Source of the DNA: Onishia taeanensis
Lineage (GTDB): Bacteria > Pseudomonadota > Gammaproteobacteria > Pseudomonadales > Halomonadaceae
Direction of reading: 5' to 3'
NCBI RefSeq assembly: GCF_013349955.1
Contig: NZ_JABVXC010000001.1
Coordinates: 372,001 to 436,000 of the forward strand
Length of the DNA stretch: 64,000 nt
Part shown: positions 55,261-63,913 of the stretch, piece after piece
How the letters are laid out: each line of letters opens with the position of its first letter
Numbering within the stretch: the first letter of the stretch is position 1
Translations under genes and position numbers: made by a program
The notes under the pieces: model-generated
Told to the model about the DNA's origin: nothing
The model's input: only the letters and a program-made list of their open reading frames with translations
Database searches by the model: none

Positions 55261-56562
55261 TTAGTCGTCGGCCTCACTGCTGGTGGTGACGATCCGGTCG
55301 ATGGCCACCTCGACCGGAGCGCCCGCTTCTTCATCCCCTGACGCGGTCACAGGCACCGCCGGGTGCTCGCCGACCAGGTCGCCGGGCTGGGGCACGGCCT
55401 GACCGCTAGGCGAGACCCGCACCACCAAGCGCGCCTGCTGGACCTGAGAAAGTTTGGCCATGGGGCTCATGGCGGCACCGTCATCGAGACGCACCGTCAG
55501 CGGCAGTTCGCCCACCGTGGTGCGCACGATGGCCAGTGGCGGCTTCTCGCCGTCAATATCTCGAGCGACCACGAAGACGCTGGCACCGGCATCGACCCGC
55601 TCGGCGAGGCGCGGATCCAAGCGCACCCGCACGCTGATACCCGGACCTTCGGCGGCCGGCTGGTCCGGTGCGTCCTGGTCCGGCGCGTCCTGGTCCGACA
55701 CCGCCTGGCCCAGCCGCGCTTTCGCCACAGCGATGCCCTGGCGCAGGGACTCGGCGGCATCCGGGGTGTTCAAGCCGGCCACGGCACGCCGCCAGTAGTC
55801 GATGGCGGCTTCATAGCGGCCATGGTCGAAGGCCTCGATGCCCAGCATGCCGAGGATGGTCGGCTCGCGGGGGTCCTTGTCGAGCGTCTCATCGACCAGG
55901 TCCTGCACCTCAGGCGTCAGGGTGCGGTTGGCGTCGAAGAAGCGGATCTGCGCCAGCTGGGCAAGCAGCGACGGCTGGCGGCCCTCCAGGGTGATCAGCC
56001 GCTCCAGGGCGGCCTCGGCCCGTGGGAGCCGACCGCCATCCCGGTACAGCGGAAAAAGCGAGGCCCAGACGTTGGGATTGTCGGGCTGGCGGTTGGCTTC
56101 CTCTTCGAGGCGATTGATCATCATCGCCGGCGAGCCGTTCGGCGCCTGACGCACCTCCTGCTGCACGGCATAGAGCGCCAGATCGCCGGTGGCACCCTGC
56201 TGGCTGTACCAGGCGAAGGCCGCCACGGTCACCGCCAGCATGGTGATCGGCACCATCAGCCGGCCGGCACCGGCCGGCTTGAGTGGGCGCCGGGCTTGCG
56301 TAGCGGTATCTTCGAGCAGGCTGCGTTCGAGCTCCAGCAGATCCTCGTCGAAGCGGGCATCATCGATCTCGCCGCGCTCCCGGGCAGCCTCCAGGGAGGC
56401 CCGGCGCCGGCGATAGATCGCCAGGTTCTGCTCGGCGCTGCGATCGCTCTCCTCATAGTCGCGCTGGGCCGTGGCGAAAGCACTGGCGCGGCGCAGCGGC
56501 AGGGCCAGCAGCCACAGCGCCGGCAGCAGCAATACGGCCAGGGCAAGCCAGAGTAGGGTCAT
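55261..56562 (-). CDS. ccmI: Cytochrome c biogenesis protein CcmI
   Basis: Presents apocytochrome c to the CcmF/CcmH haem ligation complex. It has 433 residues: two membrane helices (1-20 and about 98-118), a cytoplasmic loop with a leucine-zipper-like helix between them, and a periplasmic TPR domain (about 130-290; NPNVWASLFPLYRDGGRLPR). The C-terminal region (305-433) is a beta-rich domain typical of long CcmI proteins, preceded by three DQDAPDQ-type repeats. It abuts the ccmH stop with no gap and is the last ccm gene. Confidence 0.92.
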   Translation of the reverse strand: MTLLWLALAVLLLPALWLLALPLRRASAFATAQRDYEESDRSAEQNLAIYRRRRASLEAARERGEIDDARFDEDLLELERSLLEDTATQARRPLKPAGAGRLMVPITMLAVTVAAFAWYSQQGATGDLALYAVQQEVRQAPNGSPAMMINRLEEEANRQPDNPNVWASLFPLYRDGGRLPRAEAALERLITLEGRQPSLLAQLAQIRFFDANRTLTPEVQDLVDETLDKDPREPTILGMLGIEAFDHGRYEAAIDYWRRAVAGLNTPDAAESLRQGIAVAKARLGQAVSDQDAPDQDAPDQPAAEGPGISVRVRLDPRLAERVDAGASVFVVARDIDGEKPPLAIVRTTVGELPLTVRLDDGAAMSPMAKLSQVQQARLVVRVSPSGQAVPQPGDLVGEHPAVPVTASGDEEAGAPVEVAIDRIVTTSSEADD

Positions 56563-57108
56563 TCAGTGATCTCCTGAGGCATCAGGGGGTCGATTGAGCA
56601 GGGCATCCAGGCGCGCGCGCTCGTCGGCCGAGAGCTCGCGGGCCGATGCGCGGCGCCGGCGGCGCACGATCAGCGCCACCAGCACTCCACCCAGCAGCAC
56701 CAGGGTCGCGGGCAGGCCCCAAAGCAGCAGGGTGCGATCCTCCAGGCGCGGATTGTAGAGCACATAGTCGCCGAAGCGAGCGACCATGAAGTCCTGAATC
56801 TCGCGGTCGCTGCGGCCCTCGCGCAGCAGCGCCGCGACCCGCTCGCGCATGTCCTTGGCCACCGGCGAGTTGGAATCGCCGATCGCCTGGTTCTGGCACT
56901 TGGGGCAACGCAGGGCACCGGTCAGCGAGCGGTAACGCTCGGCGGTCACCGGGGAGTCGAAGTCGCGCACCTCGACCGCCGCCCGGACCGGCTCCGCGCA
57001 AAGCCCCATCAGCAGTGAAAGCAATAGCGCGGCAAGCAGCGTAAAGCCGAGACAGCGCCTTGCGGCAAGCAAAGTCGCAGAGGGAGACGCTGTGGCGGTC
57101 ATTGCCAT
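56563..57108 (-). CDS. ccmH: Cytochrome c biogenesis thioreductase CcmH
   Basis: The protein has 181 residues with a signal peptide (LAARRCLGFTLLAALLLSLL, cleavage after ARA near 44), a periplasmic domain with the redox motif LRCPKCQNQ (LRCxxCQN, the haem-ligation CcmH motif), and one C-terminal membrane helix (LLLWGLPATLVLLGGVLVAL). It reduces the CXXCH disulphide of apocytochromes with CcmG. Two ATGs (57108 and 57102) start the frame; the gene overlaps ccmG by 10 bp. The short form without a fused TPR is expected, as ccmI follows separately. Confidence 0.95.
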   Translation of the reverse strand: MAMTATASPSATLLAARRCLGFTLLAALLLSLLMGLCAEPVRAAVEVRDFDSPVTAERYRSLTGALRCPKCQNQAIGDSNSPVAKDMRERVAALLREGRSDREIQDFMVARFGDYVLYNPRLEDRTLLLWGLPATLVLLGGVLVALIVRRRRRASARELSADERARLDALLNRPPDASGDH

Positions 57109-57626
57109 TTCCTCACCTCCGGCATGATGGTCTCGGTAACGTCCTCGGGGGTGATATAGCCGGTGTGGTGGTAGCGGATCACCCCATCGGCATCGACCAG
57201 GAAGGTCTCCGGGGCACCGTAGACGCCAAGCTCGAAGCCAAGCTCGCCTTCAGGGTCGAAGAGATTGACCTCGAAGGGGTTGCCGAACTCCTCGAGAAAG
57301 GCGCGGCCCTTCTCGCGGCTGTCCTTGTAGTCGACGCCGACCAGCCGCACGCCACGCGCCGCGAGATCGAGCAGCTGCGGCATTTCCTGCTTGCAGGTCG
57401 GGCACCACTCGCCCCAGACGTTGACCAGGGTCACCTCGCCCTCGAGCAGCGAGGCATCCAAGCTCGCCTCGGGGTCCTCGAGGCTCGACAGGCTGAAGGC
57501 GGGGAAGTCCCGCGCCAACAGCGCCGAATCTCGGGACGAAGGATCCAGCGACAGGCCGCGATAGAGCAGCGCCGCCAGGGCGATGAACAGCAGCAGCGGA
57601 ATGGCCAGCAACAGACGCCGCTTCAT
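57099..57626 (-). CDS. ccmG: Thiol:disulphide oxidoreductase CcmG (DsbE)
   Basis: Membrane-anchored periplasmic thioredoxin-like protein, 175 residues. An N-terminal anchor (3-24, RRLLLAIPLLLFIALAALLY) precedes the thioredoxin fold with active site WGEWCPTCKQEMP (CPTC) and the conserved GVYGAPETFLVDADG with the cis-Pro and the acidic residue of CcmG. It supplies reductant to CcmH and apocytochromes. It overlaps ccmF by 4 bp and ccmH by 10 bp, consistent with tight coupling. Confidence 0.96.
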   Translation of the reverse strand: MKRRLLLAIPLLLFIALAALLYRGLSLDPSSRDSALLARDFPAFSLSSLEDPEASLDASLLEGEVTLVNVWGEWCPTCKQEMPQLLDLAARGVRLVGVDYKDSREKGRAFLEEFGNPFEVNLFDPEGELGFELGVYGAPETFLVDADGVIRYHHTGYITPEDVTETIMPEVRKWQ

Positions 57627-59653
57627 GCCCGAGCCCCCTCAGCGCCGGCCCGCGACGAGTCGTCAGATGCGGTGCCCTCGCCCCGTGACCGAGCGCTGCG
57701 CGCCTTGACGCGCCTGCGATAGCGCCGGTCGACCACCGCCACCAGCCCACCAGCGGCCATCAGCAGCGCTCCGAGCCACAGCCAGCGCACGAAGGGCTTG
57801 AACTGAATGCGCAGCGCCCAGGAGCCGTCGTCCAGCTCTTCGCCCATCGCCACGTACAGGTCGCGCAAAAGGCCGGGGCGCAGGGCGACCTGGGTCATCG
57901 GCATGCCGCGGGCGAGATAGACGCGTTTCTCCGGGTGCATGGTGAACAGCCGCGACTCGTCGCCGCGGCTGACGGCGATGGTGGCGGTATCGGCCAGATA
58001 GTTGGGGCCGCGCTGCTGACCGAGCCCGGTCATGGTGAAGTCATAGCCCGCCACGCTGACGCTTTCGCCCACGTCGAGGCGCACATTGCGCTCGACGTTG
58101 TAGTTCGAGACCACGGTGACGCCGACGATGGTCACGGCGAGCCCCAGATGGCCGAGTACCATGCCCCAATAGGCCGGCGACAGACGCTTGAGCGCGGCCA
58201 GCGGCGCGCCCTGCCGGCGCATCCTGTCGACCAGGTCACGCACCAGTGGCAGCACCACCCACAGCGCCGCCACCAACCCGAGCGACACCCAGAGATTCCA
58301 CGCCCCGCCGTAGATCAGCGGGGCAATGAGGCCGATCACCAGCGCGGTCATTCCAGAAAACGCCAGGCGACGGGCCAGCTCACGGCCCGGCATGGCCTTC
58401 CAGCGCGATACTGGGCCCAGGCCCATGAACACGCAGAGGATCACGGTCAGCGGCACGAAGAGCGCATTGAAGTACGGCGGGCCGACGCTGATCTTGCCAA
58501 GATCCAGGGCATCCAGCACCAGCGGGTAGAGGGTGCCGAGCAGCACGGTGACGGTCATGATCACCAGCAGAATGTTGTTGATCAGCAGCAACGCATCCCG
58601 TGACAGCCAGCTGAAACGCACCGCATGGCTCACTCGGGGAGCGCGCAGGGCGAATACCAAGAGCGAGGCGCCCACGGTGATACCCAGCAAGGCGAGAATG
58701 AACATGCCTCGCGACGGGTCGTTGGCGAAGGCGTGCACCGAGGTCAGCACCCCAGAGCGCACCAGGAAGGTGCCGAGCAGCGACAGCGAAAAGGTGGTAA
58801 TGGCCAGCAGCACGGTCCAGCTCTTGAAGGAGCCCCGCTTCTCGGTCACCGCTAGCGAGTGGATCAGCGCGGTGCCGGCCAACCAGGGCAACAGAGAGGC
58901 ATTCTCGACCGGGTCCCAGAACCACCAGCCGCCCCAGCCCAGTTCGTAGTAGGCCCACCAACTGCCCAGCGCGATGCCAACCGTCAGAAAGGCCCAGGCG
59001 ATATTGGTCCAGGGCCGCGCCCAGCGGGTCCAGGCGGCATCCAGCCGACCGCCGAGCAAGGCGGCAATGGCGAAGGCGAACACCACCGAGAACCCCACAT
59101 AGCCCATGTAGAGCATCGGCGGATGGATGATCAGGCCAACGTCCTGCAGCAGCGGATTGAGGTCGGCACCGTCCTGTGGCGGCACCGGCAGCATGCGCGT
59201 GAAGGGGTTGGAGGTCATCAGCACGAAGGTCAAAAAGCCAGCGCTCACTAGCCCCATCACCCCCAGCACCCGGGCCAGCATGTCTCTCGGCAGTTCCCGG
59301 GAGAACAGACTGACGGCAAACCCCCAGGCGCCGAGCAGCAGGCTCCACAGCAGCACCGAGCCCTCATGATTGCCCCAGACGGCGCTGGCCTTGTAGTACC
59401 AGGGCAGCATCGAGTTGGAGTTGTTGGCGACGTTGGCGACGCTGAAGTCATCCAGCAGGTAGCTGGCGGTCAGGCAGACGTAGGCGACCAGCAGGAACAA
59501 CAGTTGGCCCGTCGCCATGGGTTGGGCGAAGGCCATCCACAGCGGCCGACGGGTCGCTGCGCCGGCCAGCGGCACCACCGCCTGGACCAGGGCCATCAGC
59601 AGGGCCAGCACCAGCGCGAAGTGGCCGAGTTCGGGAATCATCTCAATCAGCAT
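57623..59653 (-). CDS. ccmF: Haem lyase subunit CcmF
   Basis: Central component of cytochrome c synthetase that attaches haem to apocytochromes. It has 676 residues, about fifteen membrane helices. The tryptophan-rich haem-handling motif GGWWFWDPVENASLLPWL is at about residues 235-252. Conserved His residues occur in the adjacent loops (for example WGNHEGSVLLW near residue 95 and LIIHPPMLYMGY near 170). The last helix precedes an unusually basic and acidic tail (RRYRRRVKARSARSRGEG). Gap of 12 bp to ccmE; overlap of 4 bp with ccmG. Confidence 0.97.
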   Translation of the reverse strand: MLIEMIPELGHFALVLALLMALVQAVVPLAGAATRRPLWMAFAQPMATGQLLFLLVAYVCLTASYLLDDFSVANVANNSNSMLPWYYKASAVWGNHEGSVLLWSLLLGAWGFAVSLFSRELPRDMLARVLGVMGLVSAGFLTFVLMTSNPFTRMLPVPPQDGADLNPLLQDVGLIIHPPMLYMGYVGFSVVFAFAIAALLGGRLDAAWTRWARPWTNIAWAFLTVGIALGSWWAYYELGWGGWWFWDPVENASLLPWLAGTALIHSLAVTEKRGSFKSWTVLLAITTFSLSLLGTFLVRSGVLTSVHAFANDPSRGMFILALLGITVGASLLVFALRAPRVSHAVRFSWLSRDALLLINNILLVIMTVTVLLGTLYPLVLDALDLGKISVGPPYFNALFVPLTVILCVFMGLGPVSRWKAMPGRELARRLAFSGMTALVIGLIAPLIYGGAWNLWVSLGLVAALWVVLPLVRDLVDRMRRQGAPLAALKRLSPAYWGMVLGHLGLAVTIVGVTVVSNYNVERNVRLDVGESVSVAGYDFTMTGLGQQRGPNYLADTATIAVSRGDESRLFTMHPEKRVYLARGMPMTQVALRPGLLRDLYVAMGEELDDGSWALRIQFKPFVRWLWLGALLMAAGGLVAVVDRRYRRRVKARSARSRGEGTASDDSSRAGAEGARA

Positions 59654-59665
59654 GGCAACTCCGGG

Positions 59666-60166
59666 TCAGTAGGCAGCGTCGCTCGCGCTACCGGCCTTGG
59701 GGGCGCTGTCACCACCGGCGGACGAATAGTCGGCAGGGGAATAGCCGGCGTCCTTCAGGGCGTCGGCGACCTCGCGGGGCATGTAGTTCTCATCGTGCTT
59801 GGCCAGCACCTCGCTTGCCATCAGGTGACCCTCGCCATCGAGCTTACCAACCACCACCACGCCCTGACCCTCGCGGAACAGATCGGGCAGGATGCCGCTG
59901 TAGCGTACCTCGAGATCCTCGACGAAATCGGTGATCACGAAGGTAACATCCAGGCTCTCGGCGTCTCGGGCCACGCTGTTCTCCTTGACCATGCCGCCGG
60001 CACGCAGGGTGCGGTTGACCGGCGCCTCGCCGGCGGCGATCTGCACCGGGCTGAAGAACAGATTGATGTTGCTGCGCAGGGCATACAGGGTCAGGCCGAT
60101 CGCCAGCGCGGCCAGGGTCATCAAGCCAAGAATGATGAAGAGCTTCTGCTTGCGCTTAGGATGCAT
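59666..60166 (-). CDS. ccmE: Periplasmic haem chaperone CcmE
   Basis: Carries haem covalently to CcmF. The ATG at 60166 (MHPKRKQKLFIILGLMTLAA) gives 166 residues; the frame extends 49 codons further but overlaps ccmD. Order: basic cytoplasmic end, membrane anchor 8-29, OB-fold beta barrel (about 45-135), the haem-binding His in LAKHDENYMPREV (HxxxY type), and a flexible C-terminal tail with SerGlyAsp residues. It overlaps ccmD by 11 bp. Confidence 0.95.
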   Translation of the reverse strand: MHPKRKQKLFIILGLMTLAALAIGLTLYALRSNINLFFSPVQIAAGEAPVNRTLRAGGMVKENSVARDAESLDVTFVITDFVEDLEVRYSGILPDLFREGQGVVVVGKLDGEGHLMASEVLAKHDENYMPREVADALKDAGYSPADYSSAGGDSAPKAGSASDAAY

Positions 60167-60356
60167 CGGGATTTTTCCTCGGGGTGGCGGCCTCGCGGCG
60201 CGCCCGGCGTTCAAGATCACGCAGCAGGCCGCGGCGTTCGATCCGGGCATGCGCCACGCTGCCGACCATGGCAAGCGCCGTGACCGCCCAGGCTGACCAC
60301 ACGTAGGCGCCATGACCGCCCATGGCGAAGAAGGCGTCGAGGGAATCGAAAGCCAT
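60156..60356 (-). CDS. ccmD: Haem exporter protein CcmD
   Basis: Small membrane protein of the CcmABCD complex that releases holo-CcmE. It has 66 residues with one membrane helix (about 18-36, YVWSAWAVTALAMVGSVAHA) and the family N-terminus FxAMGGHGAYVW, then a basic C-terminal coil. Its start overlaps the ccmC stop by 1 bp. Confidence 0.93.
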   Translation of the reverse strand: MAFDSLDAFFAMGGHGAYVWSAWAVTALAMVGSVAHARIERRGLLRDLERRARREAATPRKNPDAS

Positions 60357-61096
60357 CAGGCGCCTCCCGCGGCGAGTTCACGCACCCAGTGCTTGCCGGC
60401 CTCGCGGCGCAGGACCTCGCTGCGGGTCCGCATCAGGGTCATGGCGATAAAGAAAGCATAGAAGCCCAGGACCATCAGCAGCAGCGGCCACCACATCTCG
60501 ACCGGCATCGAAGGACGCGAGGTAATCGAAAAGGACGCCGGCTGATGCAGGGTGTACCACCAGTCGACGGAGTACTTGATCACCGGAATATTGATGACCC
60601 CGACCATGGCCAGCACCGAGGCGGCCCGGGCCCCGCTGTCGCGGCTGGTAAAGGCGCCGCGCAGGGCGATCACGCCCAGATACAGGAACAGCAGAATCAG
60701 CATCGAGGTCAGGCGGGCGTCCCAGATCCACCAGGTGCCCCAGGTGGGCATGCCCCACACCGAGCCGGTGAACAGCGCCACGAAGGTCATCACCGCACCC
60801 AGCGGCGCCATCACCGCGGCGGCCATGTCGGCGACCTTGATCTTCCAGACCATGAATATAAGCGCCGCCACCGCCATGGAAACGAAGATCGACTGCGCGA
60901 GGAAGGCCGCCGGCACATGCACATAGATGATGCGAAAGCTGTCACCCTGCTGGTAGTCGGCCGGGGCAAAGGCGAGCCCCCATATACTGCCGACGAGGAT
61001 CAGGGTCACCGCCAGGGTCCAGCACCAGGGCAAGAGCCTTGCGCTGATGGTGTAGAACCACTTGGGGGACCCGACCTTGTGAATGAACGCCCACAT
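60356..61096 (-). CDS. ccmC: Haem exporter protein CcmC
   Basis: Loads haem on CcmE with CcmD. The ATG at 61096 ([20 protein letters not shown]) gives 246 residues; a further upstream ATG is not conserved. Six membrane helices are visible. The WWD motif appears as [20 protein letters not shown], and two His ligands lie in [12 protein letters not shown] and TLHQPASFS. It begins 13 bp after ccmB. Confidence 0.96.
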   Translation of the reverse strand: MWAFIHKVGSPKWFYTISARLLPWCWTLAVTLILVGSIWGLAFAPADYQQGDSFRIIYVHVPAAFLAQSIFVSMAVAALIFMVWKIKVADMAAAVMAPLGAVMTFVALFTGSVWGMPTWGTWWIWDARLTSMLILLFLYLGVIALRGAFTSRDSGARAASVLAMVGVINIPVIKYSVDWWYTLHQPASFSITSRPSMPVEMWWPLLLMVLGFYAFFIAMTLMRTRSEVLRREAGKHWVRELAAGGA

Positions 61097-61109
61097 ACCC
61101 CGAAATTCC

Positions 61110-61841
61110 TTATCCGTTGATACTGATGCGCAGCGACGCAGCGATGGCAAAGGGCGCCAGCATCAGCGCCCCGCAGCACAGCGCGCCGAGGATCGCCAGG
61201 TGCGGGCCCACTGGATTGCCGATGATCGCCGCCTGGACGGCGCCGGTGCCGAAGATCAGCACCGGAATGTTCAGCGGCAGAACCAGCAGCGAGAGCAGTA
61301 CGCCGCCCCGGGACAGGCCGACCGTCAGGGCGGCACCGATGGCGCCGATCAGGCTCAGGCTGACGCTACCCAGCGCCAGTGACAGCGACAGCACCAGGTA
61401 GCTCTCGCCCGGCAGCGCCAGCAGCAGCCCCAGCAGCGGCGCCATCAGCGCCAGCGGCAGCCCGGTCATCAGCCAGTGCACGGCAACCTTGCCGAGCACC
61501 AGCGCTGACAGCGGCTGAGGCGCGAGCAGCAACTGCTCGAGGCTGCCATCGTCGAAGTCGGCGCGAAACAGCGCATCCAGCGACAACAGCGTCGCCAGCA
61601 GTGCCGCCACCCACAACAGCCCCGGGGCGATGGTGGCCAACAAGGCCTGCTGCGGCGAGATGCCCAGCGGAAACAGGGTAATCACCAGGGCAAAGAACGC
61701 CAGCGGGTTGAGGATATCACTGCGCCGCCGCGCGGCGAGAATCAAGTCACGCTTGAAGATAGCGGCCATGGCGACGCCGAGGCCGCCGCGGGGCTCCACC
61801 ATCTCGACTGCACTCGACGCACCCTTGTCAGAGGATGGCAT
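61110..61841 (-). CDS. ccmB: Haem exporter membrane protein CcmB
   Basis: Six-helix permease of the CcmAB ABC complex, which uses ATP to release holo-CcmE. I choose the ATG at 61841 behind GGGAG; an ATG five codons upstream is possible. This gives 243 residues with a longer polar N-terminus (about 27 residues) before the conserved [22 protein letters not shown]. Later blocks include [21 protein letters not shown] and [14 protein letters not shown]. It overlaps ccmA by 14 bp. Confidence 0.94.
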   Translation of the reverse strand: MPSSDKGASSAVEMVEPRGGLGVAMAAIFKRDLILAARRRSDILNPLAFFALVITLFPLGISPQQALLATIAPGLLWVAALLATLLSLDALFRADFDDGSLEQLLLAPQPLSALVLGKVAVHWLMTGLPLALMAPLLGLLLALPGESYLVLSLSLALGSVSLSLIGAIGAALTVGLSRGGVLLSLLVLPLNIPVLIFGTGAVQAAIIGNPVGPHLAILGALCCGALMLAPFAIAASLRISING

Positions 61842-62472
61842 GCTCACTCCCTTCACCGAGCTGAACGCGCTTTACGCCCCCTTGGGAGGCCAGGTCGTGA
61901 TGGGTGGTCAAGAGCACGCTGCCGCCGACGGCGACATGCTCATGCAGGCGCTGCTCGAGGGCCGCGACGCCCGGCTTGTCGATGGCGGTGAAGGGCTCGT
62001 CGAGTACCCACAGCGGCCGCGGCGTAAGCTCCAGGCGCGCCAGCGCCACCCGGCGCTGTTGCCCCGCCGAGAGCTGAGCCACCGGCAGGTCTTCGAAACC
62101 GCTAAGGCCGACCGCATGAAGCGAATTGAGGCGCGCCGCCTCGCTGCCCGTCTCACCCGCCAGCGCCTGATACCAGGCGAGGTTCTCGAGCGCCGTCAGC
62201 GCCACCTTGATGCCGGTGGTATGCCCCAGGTAGACAAGGTTGGCCAGAAAAGCCTCGCGAACACGGGAGAGAGGCGCGTCGCCCCAACGCAGCTCGCCCT
62301 GGTAGTCGTCAAACTGCCCCGACAGAATCTTCAAGAGCGTCGTCTTGCCGCTGCCATTGGGCCCTTCGACACGCACCAGCTCGCCGGGGCCGATCGCCAG
62401 ATCAAGGTCACGAAACAGCATGCGTCCGTCGCGTTCACAGCTCAGGTTTCGCGCTTGCAGGCGAGCACTCAC
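61828..62472 (-). CDS. ccmA: Cytochrome c biogenesis ATP-binding protein CcmA
   Basis: ATPase of the CcmABCD complex; 214 residues, the family length. Walker A GPNGSGKTTLL (about 39-49), signature LSAGQQRRVALARL (about 133-146), Walker B LWVLDEPFTAID and switch His (TTHHDL) are intact. It is the first gene of a nine-gene operon in the order ccmABCDEFGHI, all within 10.1 kb with overlaps or gaps of at most 13 bp. The divergent SOS-boxed gene begins 236 bp away. Confidence 0.96.
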   Translation of the reverse strand: MSARLQARNLSCERDGRMLFRDLDLAIGPGELVRVEGPNGSGKTTLLKILSGQFDDYQGELRWGDAPLSRVREAFLANLVYLGHTTGIKVALTALENLAWYQALAGETGSEAARLNSLHAVGLSGFEDLPVAQLSAGQQRRVALARLELTPRPLWVLDEPFTAIDKPGVAALEQRLHEHVAVGGSVLLTTHHDLASQGGVKRVQLGEGSEHAIL

Positions 62473-62642
62473 GAGGGTCTCCCAGGGTCGATAATCCGCT
62501 CGGCACTGTACACGCTGCGGCCATTTCTCGCCAGCACGGGGCTTGCGGCGGCAGGTCGCATTGGCCTGTTATGAGGCGGTTTTAACGTGATTCCCTTGCG
62601 AGCCTCGCTGCCCTTGCTATGATGCAGGAGCACTGCCAAGAA

Positions 62643-62662
62643 TACTGTAAATAACAACAGCT
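62643..62662 (+). promoter_or_regulatory. LexA (SOS) box
   Basis: CTGT at 62645-62648 and ACAG at 62657-62660 with 8 bp between, all A or T except one C (AAATAACA): the exact CTGT-N8-ACAG consensus of gammaproteobacterial LexA. It is centred 56 bp before the ATG of the S24-type gene and is the only perfect SOS box I noticed in the window. Confidence 0.75.
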
Positions 62663-62708
62663 ACTGAGCCATGGGCTCACTTCGACGCCGCGCCTAGGGA
62701 GAAGGATC

Positions 62709-63179
62709 ATGCCGCACACCGCACCGCATTATCTGCACCGTCTACCCAACCTGCCGCTCGGCAATGCCTGGGAGGAAATTACGGCCAGCGACATGGTCGA
62801 GGTCGAGCTGCTCGGCAAGGTCGCTGCCGGACTACCCATCGAGGCCTGCCCTGACCAAGCCAGCGTGCTCATTCCGTCCCGGATGGTGCGACGCAACACC
62901 TATGCACTCAAGGTCTGTGGCGACTCAATGATCGACTGCAATATCTTCGACGGGGACGTGATCATCATCGAGCGCCAGGAAAGCGCCGAGAATGGCGAAA
63001 CCGCCGTGGTGCTGATCAATAACCAAGAGGTCACCCTGAAGAAGCTCTACATCGAAAAGTCTGGCGTGCGCCTGCAGCCGGCCAACGAGACCATGGCACC
63101 GATCTTTCTCAAGAACGACGATATCCAGGTGCTTGGCCTGGTCATGGGCGTGGTGCGACAGCCGGCACAGGCGGCCTGA
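62709..63179 (+). CDS. LexA/UmuD-like S24 autoprotease without a DNA-binding domain
   Basis: The protein has 156 residues and is essentially the catalytic half of LexA. The self-cleavage site is A40-G41 (KVAAGLPIE), the nucleophile S73 (VCGDSMID) and the general base K111 (EVTLKKLY). Only about 30 residues precede the cleavage site, too few for LexA's winged helix, so it cannot bind operators as LexA does. Its size resembles UmuD (139 residues), but no umuC follows; yigZ starts 1 bp inside its stop codon. The perfect SOS box upstream suggests DNA-damage induction. It may be a UmuD-like polymerase accessory or a decoy substrate for RecA filaments (inference). Confidence 0.85.
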   Translation: MPHTAPHYLHRLPNLPLGNAWEEITASDMVEVELLGKVAAGLPIEACPDQASVLIPSRMVRRNTYALKVCGDSMIDCNIFDGDVIIIERQESAENGETAVVLINNQEVTLKKLYIEKSGVRLQPANETMAPIFLKNDDIQVLGLVMGVVRQPAQAA

Positions 63180-63796
63180 TGCGCTACCCGATTCCCGACC
63201 TCCCCCTTGGCGACTGGCGCGAAACCGAACTCGAGGTCGAGAGGAGCCGCTTTCTGACCTGGACCTGCCATGCCCCGGACACAGCGAGTTTCGAGGCCCT
63301 GCTGGCCGAGGCCCGGACCCGCCACCCCAACGCCAGCCACCACTGCAGCGCCTTCATCGCCGGCCCACCCGGCGAACAACAGGCCATCGGCTTCTCGGAT
63401 GACGGCGAGCCCGGCGGCACCGCCGGGCGCCCCATGTTCCAGGTGCTCGAGGGCGCCGGCATCGGCCAGGTGGGCTGCGTGGTCATTCGCTATTTCGGCG
63501 GCACCAAGCTCGGCACCGGCGGCCTGGCACGCGCCTACTCCAAGGCCGTGGCTCAGGCGCTCGAGACACTGCCGCGCCGCGATTTCACCCAGCGCACCCC
63601 GCTGCGCATGAAGCTCGGCTTCGCCGGCGAGGCCGAGGCCCGCTCCTGGCTCTATGAGCAAGGCATTCCCGTCGAACAGGCCGATTACGGCGCCGATGGC
63701 GTCGTGCTCACCGTGGGCTGGCCCTCTGACCGGGACGCGGATCTCAGCGCCCTTGATAGCCGTCTCAAGGGACGGCTCGAGCACCTCACCGACTGA
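63179..63796 (+). CDS. yigZ: YigZ/IMPACT family protein (UPF0029)
   Basis: The protein has 205 residues. The N-terminal UPF0029/IMPACT domain (about 15-120) contains SRFLTWTCHA, ASHHCSAFIAG, GFSDDGEPGGTAGRPMFQVL and the motif VVIRYFGGTKLGTGGLARAYS. A DUF1949-type C-terminal domain follows (about 130-195). The family is linked to translation control in eukaryotes; the bacterial role is unknown. Its ATG overlaps the stop of the S24 gene (TGATG), so the pair is co-translated and would share SOS induction. Confidence 0.92.
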   Translation: MRYPIPDLPLGDWRETELEVERSRFLTWTCHAPDTASFEALLAEARTRHPNASHHCSAFIAGPPGEQQAIGFSDDGEPGGTAGRPMFQVLEGAGIGQVGCVVIRYFGGTKLGTGGLARAYSKAVAQALETLPRRDFTQRTPLRMKLGFAGEAEARSWLYEQGIPVEQADYGADGVVLTVGWPSDRDADLSALDSRLKGRLEHLTD

Positions 63797-63834
63797 CGCT
63801 CACCCCGGCGCCTGCGCGCCTGAACGCCACAAAA

Positions 63835-63884
63835 AAACGGCGCCCGTAGAGGCTGTGTGAAAACAGCCTCCAACGGCACCGTTT
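63835..63884. terminator. Terminator between yigZ and the right-edge gene
   Basis: An outer AAACGG/CCGTTT stem encloses GAGGCTGT/ACAGCCTC with a 6-nt loop. The plus strand ends in GTTTCTATT; the minus strand ends in a run of seven T from 63837 to 63831. It probably serves both convergent genes. Confidence 0.65.
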
Positions 63885-63913
63885 CTATTAGCCGGCAGCG
63901 TAAAACGCAGGGC

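Noticed and set aside
53357..55264. A 635-codon plus-strand frame opposite smc
   Set aside because: It mirrors the coiled-coil coding region of smc and has no start signal; the smc frame on the other strand is intact with all ATPase motifs.
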